A DNA stretch of 15,776 nucleotides. Source: Deltaproteobacteria bacterium (GTDB lineage: Bacteria; Myxococcota; Myxococcia; Myxococcales; 40CM-4-68-19). Each line of letters opens with the position of its first letter. Positions within the stretch are counted from its first letter, which is position 1. The notes beneath the pieces were generated by a model. That model made no database searches, was not told where the DNA came from, and saw only the letters and a program-made list of their open reading frames with translations. The translations under genes and the position numbers were made by a program. Of the stretch, positions 14,595 to 15,776 are shown in pieces. The stretch spans positions 1 to 15,776 of the forward strand of contig JAFEBC010000785.1 of assembly GCA_018266095.1 (NCBI GenBank), given 5' to 3'.

Positions 14595-15524
14595 ATGACT
14601 CGCAAAACCGCGCTCATCCTCGGCTTCACGGTGCTCGCCTGGGCCTCTGCCTTCCCGGCGATCCGGCTCGCGCTGGCGGCCTACACGCCGGCGCAGTTGG
14701 CGCTCTTCCGCTTCGCGCTGGCGAGCGCGGTGCTGCTCTCCTATGGCGCGCTGATGCGGCTCGAGGTCCCGCCGTGGCGCGACGTGCTGCGCATGGGGCT
14801 GCTCGGCGTGCTGGGCATCTCGGTCTACGCGGTGCTGCTCGGGTACGGGCAGCGGCAGGTGCCGGCGGGGTCGGCGAGCCTGCTCATCTCGTCGGCGCCG
14901 GTGTGGATGGTGCTGATCGCGGCGTTCATCGGGCGCGAGCGGCCGACGGCGCGGGCGCTGGTGGGCATCGCGGTGAGCTTCAGCGGCGTGGTGCTGATCG
15001 CGAGCGGGCGCGGCGTGGGGCTGACCTCGGGGCCGCACGCGCTGGCGGTGCTGGGGGCGGCGTTCGCGGGCGCGGCGTACAACATCGCGCAGAAGCCGCT
15101 GGCGTCGAGGTATGGCGCGGTGCGGTTCACCATCGTGGCGGTGCTGGGCGGGACGCTCGCGCTGCTGCCGGCGGCTCCAGGTCTGCCCGCGACAGTGCAG
15201 ACCGCGCCCCCACAGGCGACCTGGGCGGTGGTCTATCTCGCCATCGTGCCGGGGACGCTCGGGTACCTTGGCTGGTCGCATGTGCTCTCGCGCGCGTCGA
15301 CGGCGGTGGCTGGGAGCGCGCTGTACCTCGTGCCGGCGTTCAGCATGCTCTTGTCGAACCTGATGCTGGGCGAGGTGCCTTCGGCGGCGGCGCTCGCGGG
15401 CGGGCTGCTCGTGCTGGCGGGCGTGGCGACGGTGCACGGGCGCAAGCAGGCGGCTGCGGGCTCGACCGCCTCGACGATCCTGAGCGCAGCGCGGGTGGCG
15501 CGGACCGCGCACGATGTCTCATGA
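14595..15524 (+). CDS. EamA/DMT-superfamily transporter (putative metabolite exporter)
   Basis: The 309-aa protein starts at ATG 14595, with GAAGGGG close upstream. Ten hydrophobic helices fall in two EamA repeats, about 6-135 and 148-275. The first opens with LILGFTVLAWASAFPAIRLAL and has the conserved PAGSASLLISSAPVWMVLIA segment. The second ends TAVAGSALYLVPAFSMLLSNLMLGE and GGLLVLAGVA, both hallmarks of the family. A short polar tail follows. Members export amino acids, nucleosides or other small metabolites, or act as drug exporters, from the inner membrane; the substrate here is not known. It is divergent from the LysR gene and probably regulated by it. Thirty-four bases separate it from the next gene. 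Confidence 0.94.
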   Translation: MTRKTALILGFTVLAWASAFPAIRLALAAYTPAQLALFRFALASAVLLSYGALMRLEVPPWRDVLRMGLLGVLGISVYAVLLGYGQRQVPAGSASLLISSAPVWMVLIAAFIGRERPTARALVGIAVSFSGVVLIASGRGVGLTSGPHALAVLGAAFAGAAYNIAQKPLASRYGAVRFTIVAVLGGTLALLPAAPGLPATVQTAPPQATWAVVYLAIVPGTLGYLGWSHVLSRASTAVAGSALYLVPAFSMLLSNLMLGEVPSAAALAGGLLVLAGVATVHGRKQAAAGSTASTILSAARVARTAHDVS

Positions 15525-15558
15525 AGGCGAGGGCGTCCGTGCGCTAGGCTGCAGGTGA

Positions 15559-15776
15559 ATGGCCCCGCGCACGCCCCTGCACAGCCTCCCTGCGTTCCAG
15601 CGCGCTCACTCTCTTGGCGCGGCGGCGTGGCCCGAGGTCGTGATCCCGGCCGAGCGCTTCGCGGCCTTCCTCGAAGACAAGGTCCCTGGCGGGGCTGATC
15701 GCGGGGCGGCGCTGGAGGCCTTGCACGGCGCGGATCTGTACCTCGCGTGCGGCTGCGCAGACGGCGATCCTGCGGC
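15559..15776 (+). CDS. N-terminal fragment, putative myxobacterial-type sigma-70 family factor
   Basis: The frame is open from ATG 15559 to the right edge (72 codons plus two bases), with GCAGGTGA just upstream. It reads MAPRTPLHSLPAFQRAHSLG, continues through VVIPAERFAAFLEDKVP and ends LHGADLYLACGCADGDPA. The DLYLACxCAxGDPxA motif, preceded by an AxFLxxxxP helix, is what I recall from the N-termini of sigma-70-like factors in Myxococcota, just ahead of a region-2 helix. None of the sigma regions themselves is inside the window, so the call rests on that motif alone. It may be cotranscribed with the EamA gene. Confidence 0.55.
   Translation, partial: MAPRTPLHSLPAFQRAHSLGAAAWPEVVIPAERFAAFLEDKVPGGADRGAALEALHGADLYLACGCADGDPA

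Overview
The window is strongly GC-rich with GC-biased third codon positions. It carries several lipoproteins, a MopE-type Cys-rich motif of the form (D)CDGN..NGCET followed by a beta-propeller, a tandem DUF2845 protein, and at the right edge the start of what looks like a myxobacterial-type sigma factor. Together these suggest a Myxococcota (deltaproteobacterial) chromosome. That assignment is an inference from gene style, not a database match. I see no transposase, integrase, phage gene or CRISPR array.

Layout. Left edge (1-91, minus): the first 30 codons of a P-loop ATPase. A 237-bp divergent intergenic region with a long imperfect inverted repeat (166-224) separates it from a translationally coupled pair of M16 zinc-protease-family genes (329-3675, plus). 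The first subunit is exported and has the HxxEH zinc site. The second is a lipoprotein without the zinc site but with the R/Y-type substrate-binding motif, so the pair probably acts as one heterodimeric periplasmic peptidase. Next is a plus-strand pair (3818-5795): an exported CsgG-like/coiled-coil/membrane protein and a lipoprotein with 30 cysteines. Convergent to these are two minus-strand exported proteins (5844-6929 beta-propeller lipoprotein; 7140-7772 DUF2845) and an unrecognised 311-aa protein (7904-8839).

The middle holds a duplicated ABM-type protein (9070-9696), an AlkD-like DNA alkylation repair protein (9693-10394, minus), tRNA-Phe(GAA) with its own promoter (10463-10538), and a UPF0149/YecA protein with a SEC-C zinc tail (10649-11311). 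The right part has a Zn-dependent alcohol dehydrogenase (minus), a small membrane protein plus universal stress protein operon, and a LysR regulator divergent from an EamA/DMT exporter that it probably controls. The window ends in the truncated sigma-like gene.

The most unusual non-coding signal is a degenerate ~23-bp repeat family, core AAATCGTSTGAGA. It occurs in the gaps around the exported-protein genes (3687-3728 inverted, 5816-5840, 6943-7040), with palindromic TTCCC(R)GGAA junctions and an alternating TCTG/TGTG dimer pattern. No intergenic stretch exceeds 300 bases. The largest are 12398-12676 (279 bp, no convincing site seen), 92-328, 8840-9069 and 6930-7139, and the last three hold the inverted or direct repeats listed below.
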